From Orychophragmus violaceus (lineage: Eukaryota > Streptophyta > Magnoliopsida > Brassicales > Brassicaceae), in contig CM058232.1 of NCBI GenBank assembly GCA_030180135.1, forward strand, positions 94,228,630-94,292,629: a DNA stretch of 64,000 nt, written 5' to 3'. Positions 1 through 11,540 of the stretch are shown piece by piece. The translations under genes and the position numbers were made by a program. The notes beneath the pieces are model-generated. The model saw only the letters and a list, made by a program, of their open reading frames with translations, was not told where the DNA came from and did no database searches. Position 1 is the stretch's first letter. The number at the start of each line of letters is the position of its first letter.

Positions 1-2385
1 CTTCAATGATCATCAGATCATTTGAATTGGTTACGAGAAATCCATAGTATCTCTCGGGTTCGTGACGGATCCTTCCGGATCTGCGAACTTCAGGCTCCAC
101 AGGCGCCGGTTCCACAGAACTTTGTGGATCCAACTGCTGCTCTTCCTCAACAGGTTGAGCAGTTTCCTGTGCATCTTGAATTTCTTCAAGATGTACTTTA
201 CTCCCACTGTTTTTCTTAGAGAGAAACTCCCTCTCAAGAAAAGAACAGTCCCGAGCAACAAATACTTTGTTCTCAGATTGGTTGTAAAAGTAGTATGCCT
301 TGGTTTCCTTAGGATAACCAACGAAGTAGCATTTATCTGATTTGGGTGCAAGCTTGTCAGAGATTAAACGTTTGACATAAGCTTCACAACCCCAAATCCT
401 CAGGAAAGACAGATTAGGAATTTTCCCAGTCCACAATTCATGTGGTGTCTTATCCACCGATTTAGATGGCACCCTATTTAGTGTAAACGCAGACGTTTCT
501 AGAGTGTATCCCCAAAAGGATAATGGAAGATTAGTATGACTCATCATAGACCGAACCATATCTAATAAGGTTCGATTTCTCCTCTCTGACACTCCATTCC
601 ATTGAGGTGTTCCAGGAGGAGTGAGTTGTGAAACAATTCCACACTCGCTCAGATAGTCGCTGAACTCTTGGCTTAAGTATTATCCTCCGCGATCCGATCG
701 CAGAATTTTGATACTTTTGCCAAGTTGGTTCTGTACTTCATTCTTGAATTCCTTGAATCTATCAAAGGATTCTGACTTGTGTCTCATCAAGTATACATAG
801 CCATACCTACTGAAATCATCAGTGAAGGTAATGAAGTACTTGTAATTTCCTCTGGCAACAGTACTCATCGGCCCACATACATCAGTATGAACAAGGCCCA
901 ACAAGTCACTGGCCCTTTCATTTGGTTTGTTGAAAGGGGCTCTAGCCATTTTGCCCACCAAGCAAGATTCGCATTTCTCACATGATTCAAAATCAAATGA
1001 GCCCAGAAGCCCATTTCGATGGAGCCTTTGGATGCGTTTCTCATTGATATGGCCCAAACGACAATGCCATAAGAAAGTCGGGTTTTCGTCATTTGACTTA
1101 AACCGCTTTGTATTTATGTTAAAGACAGGCATTTCTTGATTTAAAACATATAACCCATTTTCTAATGGGGCGCTACCATAAAATGTACCATCACGATTAA
1201 AAGAACAAACTTTATTCTTAACAGCAAAATCAAAACCTTCCAAATCCAAAACGGAAACTGAAATTATGTTTCTGCTTATCGCAGGTACAAAGTAGCAATT
1301 ATTCAAAGCTAAAATCATGCCCGAAGGTAAAGACAATTCATAGGTGCCTACGGCCAGTGCAGCAACCTTAGCTCCATTCCGACTCGTAGCTCCACTTGTC
1401 CTTTCTTCAGCGTTCTACTGTTTCTTAGTGCCTGCACATCAGTACAAATGTGAGCACCGCAGCCGGTATCCAATACCCACGAAGTAGAACTAGAAGATAT
1501 AACATTAAGTTCGATAACATAAATACCTGAGTCAGACGCATCATACGTCTTCTTCAGCTTCTTGTAATCTTCCTTGAACTTCTTGCAGTCTCTTTTCCAA
1601 TGCCCCAACTGCTTGCAGTAGTTGCACTTATCCTCAGCAGAAGGCCCGGATTTGGGCTTGGGCTTGGGCTTGTCTTGACTTTCAGTCTCGACAACCTGGG
1701 CCTTTCCCTTATCCTTCTTAGGTTTCTTAAACCTTTTACCCCCTTGTACCATCAGGACACTGGGAGTAGCCTTCTTGAGATTTGGTTCTGCTGTCTTCAG
1801 CATACCGTGCAACTCAGTCAATGTCTTAGTCATGTTTTGCATGTTGTAGTTCATAATGAACTGATCAAAACACGACGGCAATGACTGCAGAATCATGTCA
1901 GTGGCCAGCTCCTAGCTAATGGCACAGTCCAGTTTCCCCAAGTTATCAATGTAACCCATCATTTTAAGGACATGAGGACTTACTGGACTGTCCTTAGCCA
2001 GCTTGCAATCCATGAGAGATTTAACCGTCTGGTATCTCTCTGTGCGAGCTTGCTCCTGAAACAAAGATTTCAGGCTGTTAATCATCTCAATGGGTGACAA
2101 CACGTTCTCATATTGCTTCTGCAGCTCAGAGTTCATGGTCACCAGCATTAGACAAGTAACATCTTTGACATCCGCTGAATGCTTATCCCAAGCATTCTTT
2201 TCTGTCTGCGGAGCATTGGAACGTGGCCTCTCAGTGAGAATTCTTTCAAGGACATATTCCTTGTTCTCTTGCCTGGGAACTATTCTCAGGTTCCGATACC
2301 ATTCCAAGAAATTAGATCCATTTAACTTGTCCTTCTCAAGGACGGATCTTAGTGAGAAAGTGTTGATGTGATTTGAGACAGACAT
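1..2385 (-). pseudogene. Copia A gag-protease-integrase, broken
   Basis: The frame starts with ATG at 2385 and begins with a gag domain (KLNGSNFLEWYRNLRI). Around 1640-1580 is a CX2CX4HX4C zinc knuckle (CNYCKQLGHWKRDC), near 1460 the aspartic protease site WVLDTGCGAH, then the GAG-pre-integrase HHCC region (LWHCRLGHINEKR ... CESCLVGK) and the integrase core (HTDVCGP, DDFSRYGY, RSDRGG). Compared with the sister copy at 48-52 kb I see a stop (TAG for Gln) near 1913, a one-base loss near 1380 that shifts frame in the protease-integrase spacer, and a stop (TAA for Glu) near 679 inside the DRGGEY integrase motif. The protein is therefore not made as one polyprotein. The part from 679 to 1 is the integrase C-terminus and linker, recognisable but open only in pieces. 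Confidence 0.88.
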
Positions 2386-3641
2386 AGCTGCAATTAAAAG
2401 AGGTAAAGGTTTTAGTTATAATGCTCAAGGAAATGAGAAATCTTATCTAATAAGAAAACTCGCATTGTATTCATAACTATGTTTCCTCATATGAATACAA
2501 TGAACCAAGATCCTCAGATCACCAAAATTCGAGTGGACGACTCGCCATCACCCAAAATTTAGTCATCCAGGTAAGCAAATCATTGCTAATTGTACCCAGT
2601 ACAACTCTTGGTCGAAGGTCAGACAATCCATGTCATATCCACTCCGATGTCTCTGGGCCCAGAACTTCTGATGGCCCAGTCAAGTAAACCAATCTCTTCG
2701 GTCTTGTGATCATTGACAGTCGCACTGCAAGTCTATCAATGATCACCTGCCTTACTCATGTAGCTGTGGATACCAAGGACTCCAAGACTATCCAATCAGC
2801 GACACGAGTCTTGACAGTAGACAAGATCGGTCAAGACATCAAGATCACTTGATATTTAGTTGAGGAAAAGAACGGATTTATCTTGATGCATATCCAATAT
2901 ACATTCAAGGATTTATTTATTTATTTAAAACATTCAGTTTATTTAGTTTAGATTCATCTACAACTTTTAGTATTGAATTGTTCTGGTATATGCAAATATG
3001 TAGTCCAACTAGCATGTCTGCGAGCATTGTATCGATCGACGCCAGCCATTGGTATCGATCGATGCAATCAAATTTAAACCGCTCTTCGATAACCGGTCTA
3101 ACCGAATCGAATTTACATAACCGATTCAATCCAATTGAACCAGTTCGGTTTAATAGTCCATGTCGATCGTCACACACTGTGTGTCGATCGATATGACCAA
3201 ACCAGAACCAATTTGGTTAATCAAAATTAACCAAGCGATCCAACCTGTTCAATCCAATTGAACCGGTCTATCAACCTTCTTTGCCTGTGTCGACCGACAC
3301 ACCCCGTGTATCGATCGACGCAGCAGGAATACGGGTATTCGATCTCAGATCGAAACCCTAAAATTATTTACGGATTTTCGCTCTGTGTCGACCGACACAC
3401 GCTTTGTGTCGATCGACACCCTGCGATAACCCTAAAATTTTAACGCGTTCAGCCGCGGCGTGTCGACCGACACACGCTTTGTGTCGATCGACACAGTGCG
3501 TTTTCATCAATTCTTCGTCTTTTCAAACAGAACAAAACCGAGAATATAACTTGAAAACACGATTTGAACATGCAAAAATCAATTCAACAACATCAGGATT
3601 CGAATTAATTTGCATCATATTCAATAGCTAAACCCTAACAC
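2386..3641 (-). other. Untranslated leader of Copia A with repeated palindrome pairs
   Basis: No coding sequence is seen. The stretch from about 3028 to 3495 holds five pairs of short palindromes built on TCGAYCGA: cores start at 3032/3055, 3163/3184, 3290/3311, 3388/3409 and 3463/3484. Four pairs are exactly 21 bp apart and the first is 23 bp apart. The last two pairs look like a local duplication of about 75 bp. Between them are runs rich in AACCGG/CCGGTT words. The homologous leader of element C (52308-53487) has four such pairs. Confidence 0.75.
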
Positions 3642-3653
3642 GCTCTGATACCA
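3642..3653 (-). promoter_or_regulatory. Primer binding site of Copia A (initiator tRNA-Met type)
   Basis: On the minus strand, one base after the LTR end, the sequence is TGGTATCAGAGC, the standard plant Copia site complementary to the 3' end of initiator tRNA-Met. It fixes the LTR boundary and the element's orientation. Confidence 0.93.
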
Positions 3654-3654
3654 C

Positions 3655-4292
3655 TGTTGGATCCCTATGGATCTAGGGTTTGATATATTGAATGAAAACC
3701 AACCTCGTTCTTACCTTTCTGGCAGCGGAATTGAGATGGTGAACGAGATCAGTGGAGCAACACAAACGCCTTGCCTCTACCAGATACACACGCACGCTTC
3801 ACTGGAAACGGGATGCTAGTGCCGGATCAACGGGATCGATTCTGTCTGGTGTGTCTAGTGTTTCACTCTCGAAAACTTGACGGCTCATTCGTTTAGGTCG
3901 AACTAAAACAAGTTTATTCGACCTCAACTTGCTTAACGGGCCAGACTCAATTAAGCCATAACCCGAAAAGCATGTTCGGAAAAACCGAACTGTGTCGACC
4001 GACACACAAGCTGTGTCGATCGACACAACACCATTATCTCGAATCTTATGTGTATTTCAATACACATAATATGATCATTGCCACAATGATCATTCCCATG
4101 TCGTAGCTTCCAGTTCGCTTAGGTGTGTGACCCTATAGGATCATATAATACTGGCAGTAAATCCACGACCTACAGATTGCAAGAGGCTTCTAGCAAAGCA
4201 TTGCAAAACCCAGTATTATACGAATGTCTGATCTCGACACACAACTATCACAGGAGTGAGTACAAGTGTGATTTCAGGACACTATCCCAACA
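3655..4292 (-). repeat. 5' LTR of Copia A (638 bp)
   Basis: It is bounded by TGTTGG... on the left and ...CCCAACA on the right, an inverted-repeat pair, and lies next to the primer binding site. It is clearly related along its length to the 650-bp LTRs of element C. A double palindrome sits at 3991-4006 and 4012-4027 (TGTGTCGACCGACACA then TGTGTCGATCGACACA). A TATA-like minus-strand GAATAAACT at about 3910-3920 lies roughly 70 bp downstream of it in the reading direction. Confidence 0.92.
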
Positions 4293-6235
4293 GAAATGTT
4301 TTGAAAAGGCATAGAGAGCATGAATCTGGTCGGGAACACATTGTCTGCATGAATCAATGGGTGGAGTTAGAACTTAGACTACAGAAAAAGCAAACCATTG
4401 ATAAATATGCTCAAGATGAAAGGAATAAAGAGAGGATTCATTGGATGCAGGTGTTTCTTAGAATCATTTATGTGGTAAAGACACTTGCTAAACAAAATCT
4501 AGCATTCCATGGAAGCAAGGGAAAGATTGTAGAAGATGGCAATGGGAAATTTATGAGTTTCAACGAGATGCTTGCTGATTTTGATCATGTGATGATAGAG
4601 CATTTTAGAAGGTTTAAGGAAAACGAAACTCATTGTCATTACCTCAGCAACACAATCCAGAATGAGCTAATAACTATGTTAGCTAATGAGATTAAAGCTA
4701 TGATCATCAAGAAAATTCAAGGTGCAAAGTTTTTCCCTGTCATTCTTGATTGTACTCCAGATATTAGCCATCATGAGCAAATGGCTGTTGTTGTTCGGTG
4801 TGTAGATGTTTCATCCACAGAAACTAAAGTCGAAGAATTTTTCTTGACATTTTTGAAAGTTGATGATACATCCGGAGAAGGACTTTTCTGTGAGCTTCAA
4901 GACGTGTTGGTTGCTTTTGATTTGAAAATTGATGATGTGAGAGACAAGGTTATGATAATGGCTCTAATATGAAGGAAAAACATAAAGGAGTACAGAAAAG
5001 ATTACTTGAGATTAATCCACAAGCATTTTATACACCTTGTGGTTGTCATAGTCTTAATCTTGCTCTTTGTGATATGACAACCACTTCTTCAAAGGCAATC
5101 TCATTTTTTGGAATCATCCAGGGCCTTTATTGCTTCTTTTCAGCTTCAAATAAGCGGTGGCAAATATTAGAAGATAAAGTAGGAGGCCTAACACTCAAGC
5201 GTTTATCTCAGACTCGATGGAGAAAGTAATGTTGAAAGTGTTAAGGCAATTCGATTTCAAGCTCCTAAAATTATGGACGCTTTAGTTTACATTGCTGAGA
5301 ACAGTGGTGATCCACTAGAGTGGAGCAAAGCTGAGTGTCTTGCAAAAAGTAAAACACATGGAATTAGGAGTTTTGAGTTCTTGGTTTCGATGGTCATTTG
5401 GTATAATCTTCTTTATGCTGTGAACATTATCAAAAAGATTTTGCAATCAGAAGACATGGATATTGATGTTGCTATCTCTCAACTAAAGGGATTGGTTGCT
5501 TATTTTCAGAAGTACAGAGATTCAGGTTTTGAGAAAGCAAAATTGGAAGCTAAAGAAATTGCGGATTCTATGGAGATTAAGGTTGTATTTCCCAAAAAGT
5601 CAAAGAGGGTCATTAGAAGAAAACAACATTATGGTGAGGAATCTGAGAAAGTTGAAGGAAATGATGTTTTATCACCAGAGGAGAGCTTTAGAGTTGATTA
5701 CTTCATCCAAATTATGGATCAAGCTCTCTACACACTTAAGATGAGATTTGAACAGTTTGAGAAATATGAACAAATATTTGGATTTTTGTTTGATCTGAAA
5801 AAGTTGCAGGCAGCGAGTGAGGATAGTCTGATGGCATCGTGTATCAAACTTGAAGGTTATCTAACTCATGGGAAGCATTCAAATATTATTGGTAATGATA
5901 TTTTCTATGAACTCAAAGTTGTAAGAGAAGCTTTACCAAGTGTAACTATGAGGCCTATTGAAGTGATATACTTTCTCAAGAAGGTTGAAGCTTTTTATCC
6001 AAACTCATAGATAGCTTATCATATTTTATTAACGATTCCAGTTTCAGTTGCATCTGCTGGGAGAAGTTTTTTATAGTTGAAGTTGATAAAATCTTATCTT
6101 CGTTCTAGTATGTCACAAGAGAGGTTGAGTGACTTGACTATCATGTCTATCGAAAGGGAGTTGCTTAAAAGTGTTGATTTTGAGGGCTTGGTTAACGATT
6201 TTATTGGAAAGAAGGGAAGAAAAATTATGTGTTAG
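4293..6235 (+). pseudogene. hAT-type transposase relic (TTF/DUF4371 zinc-finger, hAT dimerisation class)
   Basis: Continuous similarity to the plant hAT-like 'TTF-type zinc finger / zinc finger MYM-type protein 1-like' transposase family is seen. From the left: KRHREHESGREHIVCM, the DUF4371-like core (AKQNLAFHG, FPVILDCTPDISHHEQM, VEEFFLTFLKVDDTSGEGLF), the CGCHSLNLALCD motif, LSQTRW, and a C-terminal hAT dimerisation region at about 6010-6235 (SVASAGRSF ... LKLIKSYLRS). It is dead: frame changes occur near 4946 (before the DNGSNMK motif) and near 5225 (after QTRW), and stops occur at 6008-6010 and within the dimerisation domain. The 5' end including the TTF zinc finger was cut off by insertion of Copia A at 4292. 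The terminal inverted repeats were not found. Confidence 0.85.
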
Positions 6236-6444
6236 AATTAGTAGTTTGTTTTCTTTTGATTTTTGCTTGTTTTTTGGATGATGATGTTTATTATTGATTT
6301 CATATGAATTTGAGAAGATGATGATTTTTTTTGTTTATATCATTGGGCCCAATTTTTTATCACTGCCTCTGGTCTACGTATCTCTTAACACGGCTTTGCG
6401 TGGACAGGTAAAAAGATCAAATAACTCAGATAATGAATAGAAGT

Positions 6445-6720
6445 CACACGATTTCCCTTCTATCCATAGTTTTTTTAATTACTTTTTCTTTTTTTTTCCT
6501 TTTTCTCTTTCTTACTTTACATTTATTTTTACCCATCGTTTTTTTGACAGTGGATATGATGCCCTTGGTGAGGTTTCCTGCCATATAGACCGCCGGGATG
6601 GAAATATTATCGGTCGATGTACCGGAATAAAAAATCAGGCTTAATACAGAAGTTTCAAGTAGACAGTTTAGACTAAGTGTCCACAATATCAGCCATTCAT
6701 GGACACTATTACGATCATAA
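6445..6720 (+). repeat. Left terminal inverted repeat of the foldback element
   Basis: Landmarks shared in inverted order with the right end are the CCCTTCTATCC start, GAGGTTTCCTGCCATATAGACC, GGTCGATGTACCGGAAT, GGCTTAATAC and GTGTCCACA. Confidence 0.75.
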
Positions 6721-7056
6721 CACATGCAAGTCGCTTACTATGAACACTGCCACGATCATATCGCATATTCGTGAATCCGTAGATACATATTACAACGAGC
6801 CCCATTATCCACATAAACAAGCAACATTTCACGTATGTCTTGTTATCCATTGTGAGCTTCTAGAGTGTGATAATATCAGCAATTCATGGACACTACCACG
6901 ATCATATCACTTGCAAGTCGCTTACCATGGACACTACCACGATCATATCGTCTGTTCGTGAATCTGTGGATACATATTACAACGAGCCCCACTATCCACA
7001 TAAAAAGCAAAATTTCACGTGTCCCTTGTTATCCATTAAGAGCGTCTAGTGTGTGA
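6683..7056 (+). repeat. Two tandem copies of a 187-bp unit inside the foldback element
   Basis: AATATCAGCMATTCATGGACACT starts at 6685 and again at 6872, giving a 187-bp period. Both copies continue through the AGTCGCTTAC, CGTGAATC, ATTACAACGAGCCCCA and TTTCACGT words to TTGTTATCCATT. Each unit itself contains repeated ATGGACACTACCACGATCATATC-like words. Confidence 0.8.
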
Positions 7057-7067
7057 TATGAGCATGA

Positions 7068-7342
7068 CAGTGTCCACGAATAGCCGATACTGTGGACACC
7101 TAGTCTAGATTGTCCATTCGAAACTTTCGTATTAAGCCCGATTTTTTTTTGAATTCCGATACATCGACCAATAATATCTCCATCCCGACGGTCTATATGG
7201 CCGGAAACCTCACTTCCGACATCCAACCCTTCGTCAAAAATGAGGGGTAAAAAATAAATGTAAAGTAAAAAATAGAATGGAGGAGAAAGAAAGCAAAAAT
7301 AATAATAATAATAAAAATGTATGGATAGAAGGGAATCGTGTG
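7068..7342 (-). repeat. Right terminal inverted repeat of the foldback element
   Basis: The reverse complement carries the same landmarks as the left repeat in the same order (GAGGTTTCCGGCCATATAGACC, GGTCGATGTATCGGAAT, GGCTTAATAC, GTGTCCACA). The differences are scattered substitutions and A-run length changes. Confidence 0.75.
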
Positions 7343-9293
7343 CTATCCGTGTCCATCCTAAGGTATTCTTACTTGTGAGGGTAAGTTTGATCTTCTTACA
7401 TTAGGACCCACAAAAAGATACAAAGTTGCAAGCAAACATACAAAGATACAACATAGCTATTAAAAACTTATAAAGATATAGTGGACGCAATATTTCCCTT
7501 AATGTCACCTCATACCACTTGCCAAAAAATCAAAATCATTTATCATTTAATATTTCAGTTCTACACTTGTTCCAACGTTTGTATTTCTTTTGAACAAAGC
7601 TTACACTTTCATTCTCTCCTTTTTTGACTGGATTTGTCAACCCAAACATTCCTACAAAACAAGTCATAGAAGACTATACTAAGAGCAAGTGCACATTATA
7701 CTTAGAGAGATAAAGAATTATATTTCTTCAAACAAAATCAGATATACTCTTCCATGAATTCATTTCTCCAACCCCCCCCCCCTCCCTCCCCCTTAATGTA
7801 AACATTCATTTTCTCAAATCAACAACATAATTTGCTAATTATTTCATTTTAAGCTTTATGTCATGTGAGACTTAGTTCATAACCCATAAACAACCATTTA
7901 TCTACTCTCTGTGTTTGGTTGGCATAATTCAGTCAAAAACCAAACTAACCATATGCAACAGCTAAGAAAATATAAAGAGGCACATCAATTTAATAATAAT
8001 TTTAGAAATAATGAAATATATGAAAAGTACATGTGAAGTCAACTCAAATTTTCTTTAGAACACCTCAAATATTTCTTTGAAAAACGCTCAAGACTCCTTT
8101 TCTATGTTTGAGTTCTATGGTGAAACTTGATCCATGCTCGTCTATACAGTGTTCAATCTACATTTTAAACTATTAGAACACATAACTTGTCATTTCAACA
8201 TGGTAGCTATTTCTCATTTTTGAGAACTTTTCACACATGTTGATTCAACATAGTTTGTCTTCATACCAATATACCACTGGAGCTGACTTTGAGGACGAGT
8301 GTGACTGCAGCATGGGAGTTAGAGTGCATGTTAGAGAACACCAGAACTGACCAACATCTTTTTTACGCATAACTGTTGAACAAGTTGGCCAGTCTTCGAT
8401 GTCCTTGTGATAGACTGTTAGATTCATGAGAACTTATTTTAGCCTCAAACATTAATTATGCGTCTCCTTTTTTTTTAATTCACATTTATTTTCTTAGATA
8501 TGATCAACCTCATATTTTGAAATGAGTTGTGTCTTACTGTTCCTTTCTAAAATCTCATCCCTTATTTTGCAAAAACCACCCGAAGGTTTTGTATTCATCC
8601 CTCGTCACAGATCTTTTCAATCACACTCTTAGTTGATCAACTCTTTAGGGCATGGAGGGTAACTCTTTCCCATGATAGACTTTAAAACAAGAAGTTTTGA
8701 ATAAACATTTTCAATTCTTTTTAAATAAATAAAAATGTTGCACTGCACTTCGAATTTATGTCTCAACACAAACACTCATCAAGAAGATAGTTAGAGTTCA
8801 CAACTTGTTATGGTACAAGGGCTTCATGAAAATGTCAACGATTTAAACACTATGGATATTTTTCTATCACCACTTATTGTCATTTAATCAATCTCACATG
8901 AACGGGGATGAATAGAATGTATAATTATTATGGGTGATATCATGATTAACAAGATGTTAAGTGTAGTGACTTTGTTTCTCAGCAAGCAAGTGGGACTCTT
9001 TTGAATTAGCTTGACATTTGACATAGTCCCTTCGAAACATCCATCTCGATCAGAATCTCTTTTATTTTTGGCTTCTTTAGTGATGTCTATTTAAAATTCT
9101 GATATTATTCTGCTCAGATCCTCCTTGACCACTTGACATGTGTTTTGAACGATCACATGTACAACACACAAACTTCTTTTACTCATCAGATGTGGACTTG
9201 CAAGATGCATCATCATATATACCACCTTTCTTGATCCATACCTTTTGTAGCCTCCTTAGAAATTGAAGAACCTTCTTTTGTCTTGTTGCACAT
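7343..9293. other. AT-rich non-coding stretch, no gene seen
   Basis: There are no convincing reading frames; the only open stretches are short and have no recognisable domain. A run of C residues occurs at about 7771-7785, and short A/T runs occur throughout. I see no tRNA or other RNA gene. Confidence 0.6.
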
Positions 9294-9856
9294 CTAACTT
9301 ATAGCAATGCACTTTGATATGTTCATTATTTCCACAAAATAGCATCCAAAATTATGAGATACATTTTGATTATTCTCTGGATTTGTGTTCGAACACATTC
9401 CAACGGCTTCTCCATTGTTGCAACATACATCGATGGGCTTTCTTGAACAATGACCTTCTTTGAATTTGACGACTCTACAAAATCCAAGACCAAATTTTGA
9501 CTTCCTTGTCAAACCTCCTTTTACTTTGAGTTACTTATACCATCAAAAGTAACTTTAATTCCTTTAACTTGAGGGAAATTCTTAAGATCGTCTCGAGATC
9601 TAGTCATGTATCCGGAAACCCTACTGTCAAAGCACCAAGATTTATTTAAAGGAGGAACCACAATGGCATGTGCAACATTGTAGTACAAATCCGATTTTAC
9701 CAACCATACTGAAGATTTTCTTCTCACATTTGGATAGTATATCCCTTGCCTCAACATTTCCTTGACCATGTTAGAAAATTTGTAGCAATGCCTCTTGATA
9801 TGACCTAGCCTTCCATAGAAATAGCATCCTGATTTTACTTCATCTTTCAAATCTTT
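9294..9856 (-). pseudogene. Copia gag/protease fragment, copy 1
   Basis: The minus-strand frame 9850-9521 contains a degenerate zinc knuckle (CYFYGRLGHIKRHCYKF), a linker resembling Copia gag (IYYPNVRRKSSVWLVKSDLY) and a broken aspartic protease site (SWCFDSRVSGYMTRSRDDLKNFP, where DSG has become DSR). It is typical of the junction between Copia gag and protease. No integrase or reverse transcriptase follows. Confidence 0.65.
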
Positions 9857-10400
9857 TACATGACTTTGATATGTCTATTCTTCCACAAAATAGCATCCAA
9901 AATTATGAGATACCTTTTGATTATTTTTCTGGATTTGTGCTCGAACACATTCCAACGGCTTCTCCATTATTGTAACAGACATTGATGTGCTTCCTTGAAC
10001 AATGACCTTCTTTGAATTTGACGACTCTACAAAATCTAAGACCAAATTTTGACTTCCTTGTCAAATCTCTTTTTACTTTGAGTCTACTTATACCATCAAG
10101 AGTAAATTTACTTCATTTGACTTGAGGAAAATTCTTAAGATCTTTTCGAGATCTAGTCATGTATCTAAAAACCCCATTGTTAAAGCACCAAGATTTATTT
10201 GAAGGAGGAACCACAATGGTATGTGCAACATTGTAGTACAAATCCAATTTTACCAACCATACTTGAGATTTTCTTCTCACATGTGGATAGTATATCCCTT
10301 GCCCCAACATTTCCTTGACCATGCCAGCAAATTGATAGCAATGCCTCTTAATATGACCTAGCCTTCCACAGAAATAGCATCATGGTTTTACTTTATGTTT
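9857..10400 (-). pseudogene. Copia gag/protease fragment, copy 2 (tandem duplicate)
   Basis: It has the same content as 9294-9856 in the same orientation, about 551 bp away. The zinc knuckle is more damaged, the protease site reads SWCFNNGVFRYMTRSRKDL, and the short open frame is 10322-10113. Landmarks such as CCACAAAATAGCATCCAAAA and CATTCCAACGGCTTCTCCAT are found in both copies. Confidence 0.65.
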
Positions 10401-11015
10401 CAAAACGATGGAGGATTGAAGTGAAAATGCAAGACTATTGGATTTAATGATTGAATATAATTATTCAAATCTTTCCTTTAAAAACTTGCTTTACTAGATT
10501 TATTTTTACTGAACGTACAAGTAGCACTCAATACAATCTAACCTCTCAAGCTCAATGATTTATACTCAACCACTTGAACTTTCACAAATTATCTCTCTAA
10601 TTCGCTCAAGTTTATACACGGCCTAATCCCCCTATTTATACAAAATAGGTCGGTCAACTACCTAGTTGAAAATACTCTAGAATATCAATAAAAATCTTCT
10701 AGAGATAAAAATGAATATCTAAAATCTCCTATATTTTCAGATTTCCTTAAATCTTATTATATCTTCGTCTTGATCTTCTCCAAGATGCATTTTCAGCTCA
10801 ATTATACTTCTTGGATCGTCCACATAAGCTCCAGATGTCGATCAGATTTTTCCACCAGCTCCTCAAGATAGATTCCATATCCTTCTCACTTGTGTCACTC
10901 CTTGAGCTACTGCTTGACTGGTATACAATGTACCTCAACTGCATCTTCAATCACCCCCTTTTTAGCATTGAATAAACACTTCCACACACAAATGCATCAA
11001 GTGGAATTCTGGTAA
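10401..11015 (-). repeat. Possible LTR of the 9.3-10.4 kb Copia relic
   Basis: Reading on the minus strand, a TATA-like block (TTTTGTATAAATAGGGGGATT, about 10640-10660) is followed by an untranslated stretch leading towards the gag fragments, as an LTR and leader would be arranged. No second copy and no primer binding site could be identified, so the limits are guesses. It could instead be an unrelated promoter-like sequence. Confidence 0.3.
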
Positions 11016-11540
11016 CAACATTCCTGATTAGATTTCTCAAACCAACAATACTTGTACTTAGTTCATAAACCGAAAACAAAAGTTTTTGCAACCAAAGAGG
11101 TAACCGAGTTGTCAGATCTTTACAAAAACCAACTCCCCCAGAATCCTAGACTATTAACTAAGTGAACCGATTTTCCCAAAAACAAATAAAAGATCCTAAA
11201 ACTGGCTTCACTGCCCCCCCCCCCCCCCAAATCCATGCTTCCATAATCTAGCCACTTTCCTTATCTCCCCCCTTCTTTTGAGCACACAATGTTAAAAACA
11301 CGAAGTATGTAGCAAAGAAATTTACTAATATTAGAAAGCCTTACATGGCATCACTCGGAGAAGATGTTGAACCACCTCTGAGAAGTTTTGAAGAGCCTTG
11401 GCAGTATCCTCAACTGGTTCACGAGCTGCCACCTCCAACTGTCACACATACTGAACCAAGCTGCAAAATCTCTTGCATTGGTGAAGCAGAAAAACGAGCG
11501 GCAGAGACACTTGAGCTAGAGCGACGAGGGATCTGAGGGT
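11016..11540. other. Non-coding stretch with a poly-C run
   Basis: A run of about 15 C residues sits at 11214-11228. A 63-codon open frame from 11345 has no recognisable domain and low-complexity composition; I do not call it a gene. Confidence 0.5.

Larger units (their letters stand above)
1..4292 (-). mobile_element. Copia LTR retrotransposon A, 5' part only (cut by window start)
   Basis: Reading on the minus strand, this holds a 5' LTR (4292 to 3655), a primer binding site, a 1.25-kb leader and gag, protease and integrase, and it runs off the window at the integrase-reverse transcriptase linker. It is the same family as the complete element at 46861-54150, with near-identical wording throughout the coding part. 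The LTR ends in TG...CA on the minus strand. It interrupts a hAT transposase reading frame that starts at 4293, so it is younger than that relic. Its 3' half and second flanking repeat are outside the window; the five bases GAAAT at 4293-4297 would be the expected flanking repeat. Confidence 0.9.
6445..7342. mobile_element. Foldback-type / long-TIR DNA element (898 bp), non-coding
   Basis: The two ends are inverted copies of one another: 6445-6720 matches the reverse complement of 7068-7342 over about 275 bp at roughly 80%, both starting CACACGATT(T)CCCTTCTATCC. The middle consists of tandem repeats. No transposase is present. It fits a foldback element or a non-autonomous Mutator-like element with long terminal inverted repeats. 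I could not identify a clear target-site duplication next to the ends, so the exact boundary may be a few bases off. Confidence 0.75.

Noticed and set aside
3028..3495. CRISPR-like array of short repeats
   Set aside because: The repeats are palindromes in pairs with uneven gaps inside a plant retrotransposon leader. CRISPR is not found in plants.
6361..6440. Possible terminal inverted repeat of the hAT relic
   Set aside because: The sequence after the hAT frame vaguely resembles a hAT end, but the other end was destroyed, so no pair could be matched.
7771..7785. Poly-C runs here and at 11214-11228 as functional G-quadruplex elements
   Set aside because: Single homopolymer runs without spaced G tracts; length is likely unstable in sequencing and nothing else supports a role.
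11345..11536. Small gene starting MASLGEDVEPPLRSFEEPW
   Set aside because: Short, no domain, next to a Copia remnant; no support beyond being open.
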